64,000 nucleotides of DNA from Acrocarpospora pleiomorpha. Its GTDB lineage: Bacteria > Actinomycetota > Actinomycetes > Streptosporangiales > Streptosporangiaceae. The stretch spans positions 1 to 64,000 of the forward strand of contig NZ_BLAF01000016.1 in assembly GCF_009687885.1 (NCBI RefSeq), read 5' to 3'. The position numbers were made by a program, and so were the translations under genes. The notes beneath the pieces were generated by a model, which was not told the DNA's origin, searched no databases, and saw only the letters and a list, made by a program, of their open reading frames with translations. Below are positions 9,010 to 18,148 of this stretch, piece by piece. Each line of letters opens with the position of its first letter. The first letter of the stretch is position 1.

Positions 9010-9031
9010 AATACGGGCGATCGCTCGTGTT
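9010..9031. promoter_or_regulatory. TetR-type operator 2
   Basis: Near-copy of operator 1: AATACGGG-N6-CTCGTGTT. It lies just upstream of the MMPL start, so binding could block that promoter. Confidence 0.65.
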
Positions 9032-9053
9032 TTCACCGTAGCAGAGGACTCGC

Positions 9054-11255
9054 ATGTCTGTACTGCACCGGCTGGGTACGTACGTCGCCCGCCGTGACCG
9101 GATCACGCTCGTCACCGGATTGATCCTGACCCTGGTGTTCGCCGCCGTCGGAGCCGGCGCCATGGGCGTCCTGGTGCTCAGCCGCTGGGAGGCGCCGGGC
9201 ACCGAGTCGGTCCAAGTCCAGGAGCTGCTGCGACGTGACTTCGACACCGGTAACTCGAACCTGATTCTGCTGGTCACCGCCCGTACCGGCACCGTAGACG
9301 ATCCAGCGGTCCGCGCCGCCGGGGAGCAACTGTCCGGCGACCTGCGGAGTCGGCCGCTCGTCGGGGACGTGTGGTCGTACTGGTCGGAGGCCGGTGACCG
9401 GATGTTGCGCGGCTCGGACGGTCGGCAGGCGCTGGTCCTGGCTCACGTCGAGGGCGACGCCACGACCGCACGGCAGGAGATCAGGGAACGGCTGCTGCCA
9501 GCGTTCACGCGCACCTCAGATGTGATCGAGGTGGAGGTGGCCGGCGCGGAGGCGGTGTCCGCCCAGATCAGTCGGCAGGCGACGGCGGACTTCATCCGCG
9601 CGGAGATACTGATCATTCCGCTGATGGTCGTCCTGCTCCTCGCGCTGTACCGGCGGGTGCGGCTGGCCCTGCTCACCCTCGGCATCGGGCTGTTCGCCGT
9701 GTTCGGCACCCTCGCCGGGCTCCGGCTGCTGGCCGGCGTCACCGAGGTGTCGTCGTTCGCGGCCAACATCACGCTGGTCATGGGGGTCGGTCTCGGTGTC
9801 GACTACAGCCTGTTCGTCATCGCACGGTTCCGCGAGGAGCTGACCGCAGGCGCCCGGGTGCCGGACGCGGTGGCGACGACGGTCCGCACCGCAGGCCGTA
9901 CCGTCGTATTCAGCGGGCTCACGGTCGCCGCCTCCCTGTCGGTGCTGCTCGTGTTCCCGTACTCGTTCCTCCGCTCATTCGCCTATGCCGGCGTGCTGGT
10001 CGTCGCGATGGCCGTGCTCGGCTCGCTCACCCTGCTGCCCGCGGCCCTCGCCGCGCTCGGCCCCAGGGCGCTCCGCCGGGGAGGAACGCCGGACGGTGGG
10101 CAGCGCTGGTATCGCTTCGGGGCCCGGGTGATGCGTCGGCCGGTGCTGTTCGCCACCGCCGGGCTCTTCCTCGTCGCGGTGCTCGCCTCGCCGGCGCTGG
10201 GGTTGCGGATCGGCCTGCCCGACGACCGGGTGCTGCCGCCGTCGGCGTCGACCCGGCAGGCATACGACGAGCTAAGGGCCAACTTCGCGCAGGAGGCGAA
10301 CGACGCCATCCACATCGTCGCCCCCGCCGGCCGCCCGAACGACGCCGCCGCGTACGCCGGACGGCTGTCCCGCATCGATGGCATCGCCCAGGTCAACTCG
10401 GCCGCCGGTGTCTTCGCCGATGGTGCGCTGGTGCGCCCGGCGCCCCATCCGGAGCGGTTGACGCGCGCGGCGGGCACCCGCCTGGAGGCGATCCCGACCC
10501 GCGAGGTGCTCGCCAGCACCGAGGTCGCCGAGCTTGTCGAGCGGGTACGGGCCGAGCCGGCGCCGTTCGAGCGGGTGCTGGTCGGCGGCTACCCGGCAGA
10601 GCTGACCGACTTCCGGTCCACCCTGATGGAGCGGGTGCCGCTGGTCGCCGCGCTGATCCTGGTGATCACGTTCGTGCTGCTGTTCCTGATCTCGGGCAGC
10701 CTGCTCATCCCGGTGAAGGCGACCGTGCTCAACCTTCTCAGCCTCTCCGTCATGTTCGGCGCGCTGGTGTTCGTCTTCCAGAACGGAGCGTTCTCTTCGC
10801 TGCTCGGCTTCACCCCGATCGGCACCCTGGACCCCGCGTTTCCGATCCTGATGTTCTGCGTCGCGTACGGACTATCGATGGACTACGAGATCTTCATGCT
10901 TTCGCGGATCAAGGAACGGTACGAGGCCACCGGCGACAACACGCGCGCGGTCCTGGAAGGGCTGCAACGAAGCGCTCCCCTGATCACTTCCGCGGCCGTC
11001 ATCCTGGCGGCGTCGTTCTCCCTCTACGCCACCGGCAGCGTGATGTACCTCCAGATGATCGGTATCGGTGTCGCGATCGCGATCGTCGTCGACGCGACCG
11101 TCATCCGCTCCGTCCTGGTACCCGCTTTCATGCGCCTCGCCGGGCGGGCCAACTGGTGGAGCCCCGGTCCGCTGCGCCGGCTTCACCGCCGGATGGACCC
11201 GCACGCTTCCATCCCTCCGTCCACCCGAACAGGCGGTCGCACCATGAGCGGGTGA
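9054..11255 (+). CDS. MMPL-family RND exporter
   Basis: 733 residues, normal for actinobacterial MMPL transporters. One membrane segment near residues 20-42 is followed by a large extracytoplasmic loop, a bundle of membrane helices, a second loop and a second bundle. Each half carries the proton-relay type motif, GVGLGVDYSLF near 245 and AYGLSMDYEIF near 605. It should export a lipid or hydrophobic drug across the cytoplasmic membrane using proton flow. The ATG follows GCAGAGGA. The divergent TetR gene and its two operators are the likely control. The alkylation-repair genes begin 71 bases downstream, which could mean read-through. Confidence 0.92.
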   Translation: MSVLHRLGTYVARRDRITLVTGLILTLVFAAVGAGAMGVLVLSRWEAPGTESVQVQELLRRDFDTGNSNLILLVTARTGTVDDPAVRAAGEQLSGDLRSRPLVGDVWSYWSEAGDRMLRGSDGRQALVLAHVEGDATTARQEIRERLLPAFTRTSDVIEVEVAGAEAVSAQISRQATADFIRAEILIIPLMVVLLLALYRRVRLALLTLGIGLFAVFGTLAGLRLLAGVTEVSSFAANITLVMGVGLGVDYSLFVIARFREELTAGARVPDAVATTVRTAGRTVVFSGLTVAASLSVLLVFPYSFLRSFAYAGVLVVAMAVLGSLTLLPAALAALGPRALRRGGTPDGGQRWYRFGARVMRRPVLFATAGLFLVAVLASPALGLRIGLPDDRVLPPSASTRQAYDELRANFAQEANDAIHIVAPAGRPNDAAAYAGRLSRIDGIAQVNSAAGVFADGALVRPAPHPERLTRAAGTRLEAIPTREVLASTEVAELVERVRAEPAPFERVLVGGYPAELTDFRSTLMERVPLVAALILVITFVLLFLISGSLLIPVKATVLNLLSLSVMFGALVFVFQNGAFSSLLGFTPIGTLDPAFPILMFCVAYGLSMDYEIFMLSRIKERYEATGDNTRAVLEGLQRSAPLITSAAVILAASFSLYATGSVMYLQMIGIGVAIAIVVDATVIRSVLVPAFMRLAGRANWWSPGPLRRLHRRMDPHASIPPSTRTGGRTMSG

Positions 11256-11326
11256 AATCTCCGGTGGACATCTCACGTTCGGCAGGCGCCCAACGTCTAC
11301 CAAGCAAAGAAGGAAAGGACAGGCAG

Positions 11327-11839
11327 ATGGACACTCGACACACCGTGGTCGACAGCGACTTCGGACCGGTCACCATCGTCGCGAGGGATGAGGCCGTCAC
11401 CGGGTTGTACTTCCGCCACCACATCCGCCGCCCGGCTCAAGACACGTTCGGTCCCGAAGTGCCCGTGTCGGCCGACCGGGTGCTGAATGAGGCGGCCCAC
11501 CAGTTGATCGACTATCTCGCCGGCCGGCGGCACGGGTTCGACCTGCTCCTGGCAGCCGACGGCGACGAGTTCCAGCACACTGTCTGGAACGTCGTGAAGG
11601 ACATCCCGTACGGCGAGACGACCACCTACGGGCGCATCGCCGAGCAACTCGGAGATCGCACGCTCGCGCAGAAGGTCGGGCAGGCCGTCGGCGCCAACCC
11701 GCTGTGCATCTTCGTGCCCTGCCATCGCGTGGTCGGTTCCAACGGCTCCCTGACCGGCTACGCCGGCGGGCTGAAGCGCAAGAGAGCGCTGCTGGAGCTC
11801 GAGGAACCGGCCCAGGTCAGCGCCGGACGCTTGTTCTGA
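11327..11839 (+). CDS. ogt: Methylated-DNA-[protein]-cysteine S-methyltransferase
   Basis: 170 residues. The C-terminal DNA-binding/methyl-acceptor domain carries the PCHRVV active site with its acceptor cysteine (near residue 130), preceded by a winged-helix region IPYGETTTYGRIAEQLG and followed by GYAGGLKRK. The enzyme removes O6-methyl from guanine by irreversible transfer to its own cysteine. The start ATG has AGGAAAGGACAGG upstream; a longer in-frame extension overlaps the exporter and is rejected. It begins the run of alkylation genes and sits 23 bases before the sigma-factor gene. Confidence 0.92.
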   Translation: MDTRHTVVDSDFGPVTIVARDEAVTGLYFRHHIRRPAQDTFGPEVPVSADRVLNEAAHQLIDYLAGRRHGFDLLLAADGDEFQHTVWNVVKDIPYGETTTYGRIAEQLGDRTLAQKVGQAVGANPLCIFVPCHRVVGSNGSLTGYAGGLKRKRALLELEEPAQVSAGRLF

Positions 11840-11862
11840 CCGAAAACACTCACCACCACGAG

Positions 11863-12360
11863 ATGGACATGAAACAACCGTTCGAGAAGGTCGTCGCGCA
11901 GCACGGCGCAACCGTGCTGCGCGTCTGCCGCGTCGTCCTCGGCTCACGTGACGCGGACGACGCCTGGTCGGAGACCTTCCTCTCCGCGATGCGGGCCTAC
12001 CCAGACCTCCCGGACACGGCGAACGTGGAAGCGTGGCTGGTGACGATCGCGCACCGCAAGGCAATCGACGTGCTGCGGGCCGCGAAGCGCACCCCGTTGC
12101 CGGTGGAGGAGATGCCGGAGACGCCGACGGGACTGGGCGTACCCGGTTCCGGAGACCCGGATCTCTGGGTCGCGGTGCGCGAGCTGCCGAGCAAGCAGCG
12201 CCAAGCGATCGCCTACCACTACGTGGCGGGGCTGGCCTACGCCGAGATCGCCCAGATCCTCGGTGGCACCGTCGACGCGGCACGAAGAGCCGCCGCAGAC
12301 GGGATCAAGAACCTCAGAAAGAAATATCCGGGCGCGAACACGAAAGGAGCACCATCATGA
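11863..12360 (+). CDS. ECF-like sigma factor in alkylation-repair operon
   Basis: 165 residues. Region 2 spans about residues 8-75 (RDADDAWSETFLSAMRAY and WLVTIAHRKAIDVLRAAKR). Region 4 spans about 105-150 (LPSKQRQAIAYHYVAGLAY, then AEIAQILGGTVDAARR), with an RKKYPG tail. There is no anti-sigma gene of the usual membrane type beside it. Its stop overlaps the ATG of the MGMT-like gene (ATGA), so the two are coupled, as would fit a sigma factor with its sensor or regulator. The start is ATG 11863; another ATG lies two codons later. That it transcribes this operon is inference. Confidence 0.85.
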   Translation: MDMKQPFEKVVAQHGATVLRVCRVVLGSRDADDAWSETFLSAMRAYPDLPDTANVEAWLVTIAHRKAIDVLRAAKRTPLPVEEMPETPTGLGVPGSGDPDLWVAVRELPSKQRQAIAYHYVAGLAYAEIAQILGGTVDAARRAAADGIKNLRKKYPGANTKGAPS

Positions 12361-12971
12361 ACGACATCCGAAGCGATGACGATGTCACCGCCCTGCTGTC
12401 GGCGCCCGTGGACGCCGAAACCCTCCTCCGGCTGCACCGCCGCCTCGAGCGGGAAGCCGAGCGGGCCGGCCTCGTCGACGTCGCCTACACCACCGTCGAC
12501 TCGCCCCTCGGGAAGCTGCTGCTCGCGGCCACCCCGAAAGGCCTGGTCCGGGTGGCGTACGCCAGCGAGGACCACGACCGCGTGCTGGACACCCTCGGTC
12601 AGAAGCTCAGCCCGCGTATCCTGCGCGCGCCGAAGCGCCTGGACGACGCCGCACGCGAGCTCGACGAGTACTTCGCCAAGCGCCGCCAGGTCTTCGACCT
12701 GAAGCTGGACCTGTCCCTGTCCCGCGGATTCCGCCAGCTGGTGCAGGCGCACCTGCCGGAGATCGGCTACGGGCAGACCCGCAGCTACCGCCAAGTCGCC
12801 GAACTCGTCGGCAACCCGAAGGCCGTCCGCGCGGTCGGCACCGCCTGCGCGACCAACCCCCTGCCCGTCGTCGTCCCCTGCCACCGCGTGCTGCGCACCG
12901 ACGGCACCCTCGGCGGCTACATCGGCGGCCTGGAAGCCAAGACCGCCCTGCTGAACCTGGAGGCTGCATGA
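12357..12971 (+). CDS. Second MGMT-like protein with N-terminal extension
   Basis: 204 residues. An N-terminal helical stretch (about residues 1-40, rich in Leu, Arg and Glu, LLRLHRRLEREAERAGLVDV) precedes a ribonuclease-like domain and the methyltransferase domain. The active site PCHRVLRTDGTLGGYIGG is intact. Its ATG overlaps the sigma-factor stop and is preceded by AAAGGAGC; its TGA overlaps the next gene's ATG. It could repair O6-alkylguanine like its neighbour. Being coupled to the sigma gene, it might also report methylation to the sigma factor, which is a hypothesis. Confidence 0.88.
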   Translation: MNDIRSDDDVTALLSAPVDAETLLRLHRRLEREAERAGLVDVAYTTVDSPLGKLLLAATPKGLVRVAYASEDHDRVLDTLGQKLSPRILRAPKRLDDAARELDEYFAKRRQVFDLKLDLSLSRGFRQLVQAHLPEIGYGQTRSYRQVAELVGNPKAVRAVGTACATNPLPVVVPCHRVLRTDGTLGGYIGGLEAKTALLNLEAA

Positions 12972-13681
12972 CAGACCGTTGGCGCGAACGAGTCGAGTCC
13001 GGCGACTGGGATGCGATCACCACCGAGGTCAACGAGTACGGCGGCGCCCTGCTGCCGCAACTGCTGACTCCCGAGGAGGCCGCGCAGATCCGGAAGCTCT
13101 ACGACCAGGAGGACCTGTTCCGCAGCACCGTCACCATGGGCCGCCACCGTTTCGGCGAAGGCGAGTACCGATACTTCAACACGCCGTACCCGGAGCCGAT
13201 CGAGCGGCTCAAGCAGGCGCTGTACCCGCGGCTCCTGCCTATCGCCCGCGACTGGTGGACCAAGCTCGCCCGGCCCGCTCCCTGGCCTGACACGCTCGAC
13301 GAGTGGCTGAAGATGTGCCACGACGCCGGACAGGCGAAGTCGACCGCGATTCTCCTCAAGTACGGCGAGAAGGACTGGAACGCCTTGCACCGCGACCTGT
13401 ACGGGGACCTCGTGTTCCCCCTCCAGGTCGTCATCAACCTCAACGACCCCGGAGTCGACCACACCGGTGGAGAGTTCCTCCTGCTCGAACAGCGTCCGCG
13501 GGCCCAGTCCCGCGGCACCGCGACACTCCTGCCGCACGGACACGGCTACGTGTTCACCACACGCGACCGCCCGGTCCAATCCGCGCGCGGCTGGTCCGCC
13601 GCGCCGGTCCGACACGGCGTCTCCGTGATCCGGTCAGGCGAACGGCACACCCTCGCCCTCGTCTTCCACAACGCCGCGTGA
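12968..13681 (+). CDS. 2-oxoglutarate/Fe(II)-dependent oxygenase
   Basis: 237 residues. It has a probable facial triad: His and Asp in the segment LHRDLYGDLVFPLQVVINLN, and a distal His within RHGVSVIRSGERHTLALVFH, where an Arg could bind 2-oxoglutarate. GGEFLLLEQRP is a typical jelly-roll strand. The family oxidises substrates with O2 and 2-oxoglutarate. In this operon an AlkB-like oxidative dealkylation role is attractive, but the sequence is not a clear AlkB. ATGA overlap with the upstream gene and a three-base gap to the next one place it firmly in the operon. Confidence 0.85.
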   Translation: MTDRWRERVESGDWDAITTEVNEYGGALLPQLLTPEEAAQIRKLYDQEDLFRSTVTMGRHRFGEGEYRYFNTPYPEPIERLKQALYPRLLPIARDWWTKLARPAPWPDTLDEWLKMCHDAGQAKSTAILLKYGEKDWNALHRDLYGDLVFPLQVVINLNDPGVDHTGGEFLLLEQRPRAQSRGTATLLPHGHGYVFTTRDRPVQSARGWSAAPVRHGVSVIRSGERHTLALVFHNAA

Positions 13682-13683
13682 CC

Positions 13684-13965
13684 ATGAAAGTCGAGCGCCG
13701 CTACACGCTGCTCGGCCCCGACCGGAAGCCGTACAGATCAGCGATCCCCGGCACGCTCGGGGGACATCGCGCGGCCAAGATCTATGGCCGCCTCGACTGC
13801 CCCGCCGCGCTCCGCGCCATCACCAGGGGCGGCTACGTGAACAACCGCGTGTTCTTCGCGGACGAAGATGCGGCGATCGCGGCCGGATTCCGTCCGTGCG
13901 GAACCTGTCTGCCCGAGAAGTACCAAGCGTGGAAGAACCTGAAGCAGGTGTCCTCGACGGGCTGA
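13684..13965 (+). CDS. Ada-type zinc-binding domain protein
   Basis: 93 residues. The second half matches the Ada N-terminal metal-binding domain: GGYVNNRVFFADEDAAIAAG followed by FRPCGTCLPEKY, with the CxxC pair. Upstream, KIYGRLDCPAALR aligns with the Ada stretch IFCRPSC, so the first Cys, which in E. coli Ada is the methylphosphotriester acceptor (Cys38), is Gly here while the second is kept. It therefore probably binds zinc with three Cys plus another ligand and may not accept methyl. It is the last gene of the alkylation cluster, two bases after the oxygenase stop. Confidence 0.8.
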   Translation: MKVERRYTLLGPDRKPYRSAIPGTLGGHRAAKIYGRLDCPAALRAITRGGYVNNRVFFADEDAAIAAGFRPCGTCLPEKYQAWKNLKQVSSTG

Positions 13966-14096
13966 TGGGGCCACTCGACCATGAACTCTGTCACGGGCCG
14001 ATGACCGGATGGACCTTTGACCGGCGTGTCATGACCTAAGCCCCTGCTTGACCGGTCCGCATACGCCGGAGGATGAGGTTGGTGGAGGTGGTCACG

Positions 14097-14342
14097 ATGA
14101 TGTACGGCTACGGTGCCGGCATGTGGTGGATGCTCATGATGAGCGTCATCTGGCTCGTGCTCATCGGTGTGATCGTCTGGGCGGCCGTCCGACTCGCGCA
14201 GGGCTGGGGAGGCAAGGACCGAGGGCAGGAGCCGCCGGAGACACCGGAGGACATCCTGGCCCGGCGGTTCGCCCGTGGCGAGATCGACGAGACGGCCTAT
14301 GAGGCGGCTCGGGAACGGCTCGCGGCCCGTCGATCACGATAA
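14097..14342 (+). CDS. SHOCT-domain membrane peptide
   Basis: 81 residues. One membrane segment (about residues 6-35, rich in Met and Trp) is followed by a short linker and a C-terminal SHOCT motif (EDILARRFARGEIDETAYEA). SHOCT peptides often accompany other membrane proteins, but their role is not settled. I use the ATG at 14097 because GGAGG lies eight bases upstream; an in-frame ATG at 14073 touches its GGAGG. Its strand is opposite to the following NlpC/P60 gene. Confidence 0.75.
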   Translation: MMYGYGAGMWWMLMMSVIWLVLIGVIVWAAVRLAQGWGGKDRGQEPPETPEDILARRFARGEIDETAYEAARERLAARRSR

Positions 14343-14473
14343 GCACACCGCTGGCGGCGATGACGCCGCAAGTCGCCGAAATTCGGCGTACCCCCGGGAC
14401 CTTGGGGATGCGCGCCCAGGCATGCCGCTATGCGCTCCCTGACCTCGGTCGCGATCGACCGTGGCAGAGGCGG

Positions 14474-15472
14474 TCAGGGGCGGACCGCGCCGAGGAGCCG
14501 GCCCCACCAGTAGTCGTCCAGTGCGACCTCCTTCACGACGTCGCCGGTCTGCGGGGCGTGCACCATATTGCCCTCGCCGGCGTAGATGCCCATGTGGCCC
14601 AGACCTTTGCTGAACAGCAGGTCCCCCGGCCGCAGCTCAGCCAGGTTCAGTGGCACCCTGCGGGTGGCGCCCCAGCTCCACTGTTCGTAGGTGGTACGTG
14701 GGATGGTGACCCCCGCGGCGCGCCAGGCCGCCTGGGACAGCCCGGAGCAATCGTAGGAACCGGGTCCTTCGCCGCCCCACTGATAAGGCTTGCCGATCTG
14801 CGCGTAGGCGAACTGCAGGACGAGGCGGGCGTTGCCCGAGGCGGGGCCGGTATAAGGCTTTCCTGTGCTGTTGGGATCGCCGGCGCGGAAGGCTCCCAGC
14901 CGACGCAGCAGCTTGGTCTGTTCGTCGATCAGTCGCTGAGTCTTGGTCTTCTGCCGGGCCAGCTTGTCGCGGGCGGTGTCGGTCGCGGCCAGCGCGTCTT
15001 TGGCTTTGTCGCGTTGCTCGCGCAATGTCCTTGTGGCGCTGTCGAAGGTGCGCAGCGCCTCAGCTTGGCCGGTCGACAGCTGGGTGACGGTGCTGATGCC
15101 GCTGAGCAGGACACGGGGGTCTTCGGCCAAGAACAGCCCCGGGCCGGTCAGCCCACCGAATTGGTAGCTGCTCACTGCCATGGTCACCAGGTTGCCGCGC
15201 AGCGCCTCGACGGTTTCGTACTGACGGTTGTAGGCGGCATTCAGCTGGTCGTGGCGTTTCTTGGCCTCCTTCCATCGCACATTGGCCAGGTTGTACTCAT
15301 CGACCACCTTGCCGGCCTGGTCGTTGAGTTTCTTGAGCTTTGCCTTGGCCTCGGCGATGGTCGGCTGGGGTTCGGCGGACGCGGAGGCCCGGGGCACGAG
15401 CAGTGCGGTGATCGCGAGCCCTGTCGCCGGAACCATCCGTACGAACCGCGTAGCTATGCCCGACATGACCAC
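14474..15472 (-). CDS. Secreted NlpC/P60 peptidoglycan endopeptidase
   Basis: 332 residues, RipA-like. The signal peptide ends about residue 33 (ASASAEP). A long coiled coil spans about 40-195, as in proteins that dock on the divisome or wall. The C-terminal NlpC/P60 domain has the catalytic Cys in YDCSGLSQA, a His in GHMGIYAGEG and a second polar residue in HAPQTG. It cuts stem peptides in cell-wall peptidoglycan. The start is GTG 15472 with GGGAGG nine bases upstream. The gene lies on the same strand downstream of the P-type ATPase, separated by 234 bases. Confidence 0.9.
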   Translation of the reverse strand: MVMSGIATRFVRMVPATGLAITALLVPRASASAEPQPTIAEAKAKLKKLNDQAGKVVDEYNLANVRWKEAKKRHDQLNAAYNRQYETVEALRGNLVTMAVSSYQFGGLTGPGLFLAEDPRVLLSGISTVTQLSTGQAEALRTFDSATRTLREQRDKAKDALAATDTARDKLARQKTKTQRLIDEQTKLLRRLGAFRAGDPNSTGKPYTGPASGNARLVLQFAYAQIGKPYQWGGEGPGSYDCSGLSQAAWRAAGVTIPRTTYEQWSWGATRRVPLNLAELRPGDLLFSKGLGHMGIYAGEGNMVHAPQTGDVVKEVALDDYWWGRLLGAVRP

Positions 15473-15688
15473 CGCGCAGGACCTCCCTGTTGCCCAATCC
15501 AGGGCGAAACTGTACAGAAAGGTACCCTGCTATTCACGGAGATCTACGTATTTGATCGACGTACCAGGCTCAAGGCAAGTCCAGTCAGAGGCTATGTCTG
15601 TCGTCTTCCGGAAGAAAATGCCTGCTCAGCACGGCGTAATGGCCCTTTTCGCGGGGTTCTAGTTCGGGTCATCCCTCCCCGACGCATC

Positions 15689-15703
15689 ACTAAGATCCAT
15701 AGT
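15689..15703. promoter_or_regulatory. BlaI-type operator candidate A
   Basis: ACTAAGATCCATAGT, that is ACTA-N7-TAGT, just past the ATPase stop and upstream of the NlpC/P60 gene. It resembles candidates at 18134 and 21068; site C shares the last seven bases. Confidence 0.45.
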
Positions 15704-15706
15704 AGA

Positions 15707-18082
15707 TCAGTGATCAGGAGCCGGAAGCCGCAACCGTTTGAGGGTGAGCGCGTTGACCGCGACGATGAAGCTGGACCCGGACATCGACAGGGCGGCGAGC
15801 TCTGGACGCAGCACCAGGCCGAAGGCGGGTTCGAAGACACCGGCCGCGATCGGCAGCGCGATCGCGTTGTAGCCGACCGCCCAGCCCAGGTTCTGCCGCA
15901 TCTTGCGCAACGTGCCACGGCCGATGGCCAGCGCGGTCGGCACATCCAGCGGGTCGGAACGCATCAGCACCACGTCGGCGGTCTCGATCGCCACGTCCGT
16001 ACCGGCGCCGATGGCGATGCCCAGGTCGGCCTGGGCCAGCGCCGGGGCGTCGTTCACCCCGTCGCCGACCATCGCGACCTTCCGCCCGCCGCGCTGCAGC
16101 TCGACGATCTTCGATGCCTTTTCGCCGGGCAGCACCTCGGCGATGACCGCGTCGATGCCCAGTTTTTCGGCGATCCGCCGGGCAGTCGCCTCGTTGTCCC
16201 CCGTCAACATGATCACCTCGACCCCCGCCGCATGCAGCGCGGCCACCGCCGCCGCCGAGGTTTCGCGGGGGGCGTCGGCGATCCCGATCAGGCCTGCCGG
16301 CCGGCCGTCCACGGCGACGATCACCGCGGTGCGCCCGCTCGCCGCGAGCTCGTCACGGCGAGCCGCCAGGAGGCCAAGGTCGATGCCCTCGGCTTCCATC
16401 AGCCTGCGATTGCCGACGACCACACGGCGACCGTCCACCTCAGCCGTCGCACCGTGCCCCGGGACGTTCACGAATTTCACGGCTTGGGAGGTGCCGCTCC
16501 CGCGTGCTTCAGCGTGCCGGACGATGGCTTCGGCCAGCGGATGCTCCGACTCCCGTTCGACGGCGGCCACCAGCCGCAGCAACTCGTCCTCATCGACGCC
16601 ATCGGCGATCAGGTCGGTGACCTCGGGCTCACCCTTGGTCAGGGTGCCGGTCTTGTCCATGACCACGGCCTGGACGCGGGCCGAGGTCTCCAGCGCCATG
16701 GCGTTCTTGAACAACACGCCACGCTTGGCGCCCAGACCGGTGCCCACCATGATCGCAGTCGGAGTGGCGAGACCGAGCGCGTCCGGGCAGGTCACCACCA
16801 CCACGGTGATCGCGAACAGCACCGCCGTACCGGCGGCCGCCCCGGCCAGCAGCCAGACCGCCAGCGTCAGCCCGCCGCCGGCCAGCGCCACGAACACCAG
16901 CCAGAACGCCGCCCGGTCGGCCAGCCGCTGCCCGGGCGCCTTGGAGTTCTGGGCCTGCTGCACCAGCCGCACGATCTGCGCCAGCGCGGTGTCGGCGCCG
17001 ACCTTGGTGGCCCGTACGCGCAGGGTGCCGTTCTTGTTGATGGTCGCCCCGATGACGGCGGAGCCGACGGCCTTGTGCACCGGCAGGCTCTCACCGGTGA
17101 CCATCGACTCGTCCACCTCGCTCTCGCCGTCCTCGACCACCCCGTCGACCGCGATTTTCGCGCCGGGCCTGACCAGCAGCAGGTCACCGGTCAGCACCTC
17201 GGCGGTAGGCACCTCGACGGGCTCGCCGTCGCGTATCACCAGGGCCCTGGGCGGGGCCAGGTCGAGCAGCGCGCGAATCGCGTCGTTGGCGCCGCCCCTG
17301 GCGCGCATCTCGAACCAGTGGCCGAGCAGCACGAAGGCGGCCAGCACGGTGGCCGCCTCGTAGAACACCTCGCCACCGCCGGTCAGGGTGATGTACACCG
17401 AGTACAGCCAGCCCGCCCCGATCGCCACCGCGACCAGCACCATCATGTCCAGTGTCCGGGCCCGCAGCGCCCGTACCGCGCCGTCGAAGAAGATCCACGA
17501 GGAGTAGAAGATCACCGGGAGGCTGAGCAGCAGCGCCCACACATCCTCGCGCAGCGCGAACGGCACCGGCACGTCCAGGCCGAACACCGTGCGACCGATC
17601 GGCGACCAGACCAGGATCGGGACCGAAAGCACAGCGGCGACCAGGAACCGGTTGCGCATGTCGGCGACCATCGCCTCCATCGACATCCCCGCGTGCCCGC
17701 CATGCCCCATCGCCGGTGCGGGTTCGTGCCCGACCTGGATGTCCTGCCCGCCGGCTGACGGCTCGTGTACGGCTGTCGCCGTAGGGCGGTGCCCCTCGCC
17801 TGGTGGGTCAGGTTCCAGCATCGGATCGCAGATGTGTGAGGGCACGGACTGGCCCGAGCAGTGATAGCCGCACTCCTCCACCCAGCGGCGCAGCTCTGCC
17901 AGGGAGGTGATCCGGGGATCGAACACCACGGTGGCCGTCTGCGCGACCGGGTTGACCTCCACCTCCCGTACTCCCGGCCGTCGGCCCAGCACCGCGCGCA
18001 CCACGTTCTGTTCCGAGGCCCACTGCAGTCCGCTCACGTCGAGAATCGCGGTACTGCGGTCCTTCAACCTCCCGGTCGACAC
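15707..18082 (-). CDS. Copper/heavy-metal P1B-type ATPase
   Basis: About 791 residues. An N-terminal HMA-like fold (near [20 protein letters not shown]) lacks the CxxC metal motif, and a His/Met-rich linker ([12 protein letters not shown]) follows. The membrane and catalytic part has the TGES actuator motif (VTGESLPV), the membrane motif CPD instead of CPC ([12 protein letters not shown]), DKTGT phosphorylation site, HP motif (SEHPLAEA) and GDGVNDAP. It should export a soft metal such as copper, though CPD may change specificity. I favour GTG 18082, with GGAGGA upstream, over an ATG at 18151 that lacks a binding site and would put the operator inside the gene. It diverges from DUF6153/DUF305 genes. 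Confidence 0.88.
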   Translation of the reverse strand: MSTGRLKDRSTAILDVSGLQWASEQNVVRAVLGRRPGVREVEVNPVAQTATVVFDPRITSLAELRRWVEECGYHCSGQSVPSHICDPMLEPDPPGEGHRPTATAVHEPSAGGQDIQVGHEPAPAMGHGGHAGMSMEAMVADMRNRFLVAAVLSVPILVWSPIGRTVFGLDVPVPFALREDVWALLLSLPVIFYSSWIFFDGAVRALRARTLDMMVLVAVAIGAGWLYSVYITLTGGGEVFYEAATVLAAFVLLGHWFEMRARGGANDAIRALLDLAPPRALVIRDGEPVEVPTAEVLTGDLLLVRPGAKIAVDGVVEDGESEVDESMVTGESLPVHKAVGSAVIGATINKNGTLRVRATKVGADTALAQIVRLVQQAQNSKAPGQRLADRAAFWLVFVALAGGGLTLAVWLLAGAAAGTAVLFAITVVVVTCPDALGLATPTAIMVGTGLGAKRGVLFKNAMALETSARVQAVVMDKTGTLTKGEPEVTDLIADGVDEDELLRLVAAVERESEHPLAEAIVRHAEARGSGTSQAVKFVNVPGHGATAEVDGRRVVVGNRRLMEAEGIDLGLLAARRDELAASGRTAVIVAVDGRPAGLIGIADAPRETSAAAVAALHAAGVEVIMLTGDNEATARRIAEKLGIDAVIAEVLPGEKASKIVELQRGGRKVAMVGDGVNDAPALAQADLGIAIGAGTDVAIETADVVLMRSDPLDVPTALAIGRGTLRKMRQNLGWAVGYNAIALPIAAGVFEPAFGLVLRPELAALSMSGSSFIVAVNALTLKRLRLPAPDH

Positions 18083-18133
18083 GACTTCCTCCGTCCACTG
18101 ATGGAACCCGCCCCAGGCGAGAACTGATCTATT

Positions 18134-18148
18134 ACTAGCGATAGTAGT
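18134..18148. promoter_or_regulatory. BlaI-type operator candidate B
   Basis: ACTAGCGATAGTAGT, an ACTA-N7-TAGT element between the ATPase and the divergent DUF6153 gene. Read on the other strand it differs from site C at four positions. It is well placed to control both directions. Confidence 0.5.

Noticed and set aside
12033-12356. N-terminal extension of the second MGMT-like gene into the sigma factor
   Set aside because: Out-of-frame shadow of the sigma gene; AAAGGAGC and ATGA overlap fix the start at 12357.
14375-14389. Short palindrome CGCCGAA-A-TTCGGCG
   Set aside because: Seven-base arms are expected by chance at this GC content, and the one-base centre is too small for a stable hairpin loop.
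14360-17758. Plus-strand open frame of 1132 codons
   Set aside because: It lies opposite the NlpC/P60 and P-type ATPase genes, which carry clear motifs; high GC makes long antisense frames common.
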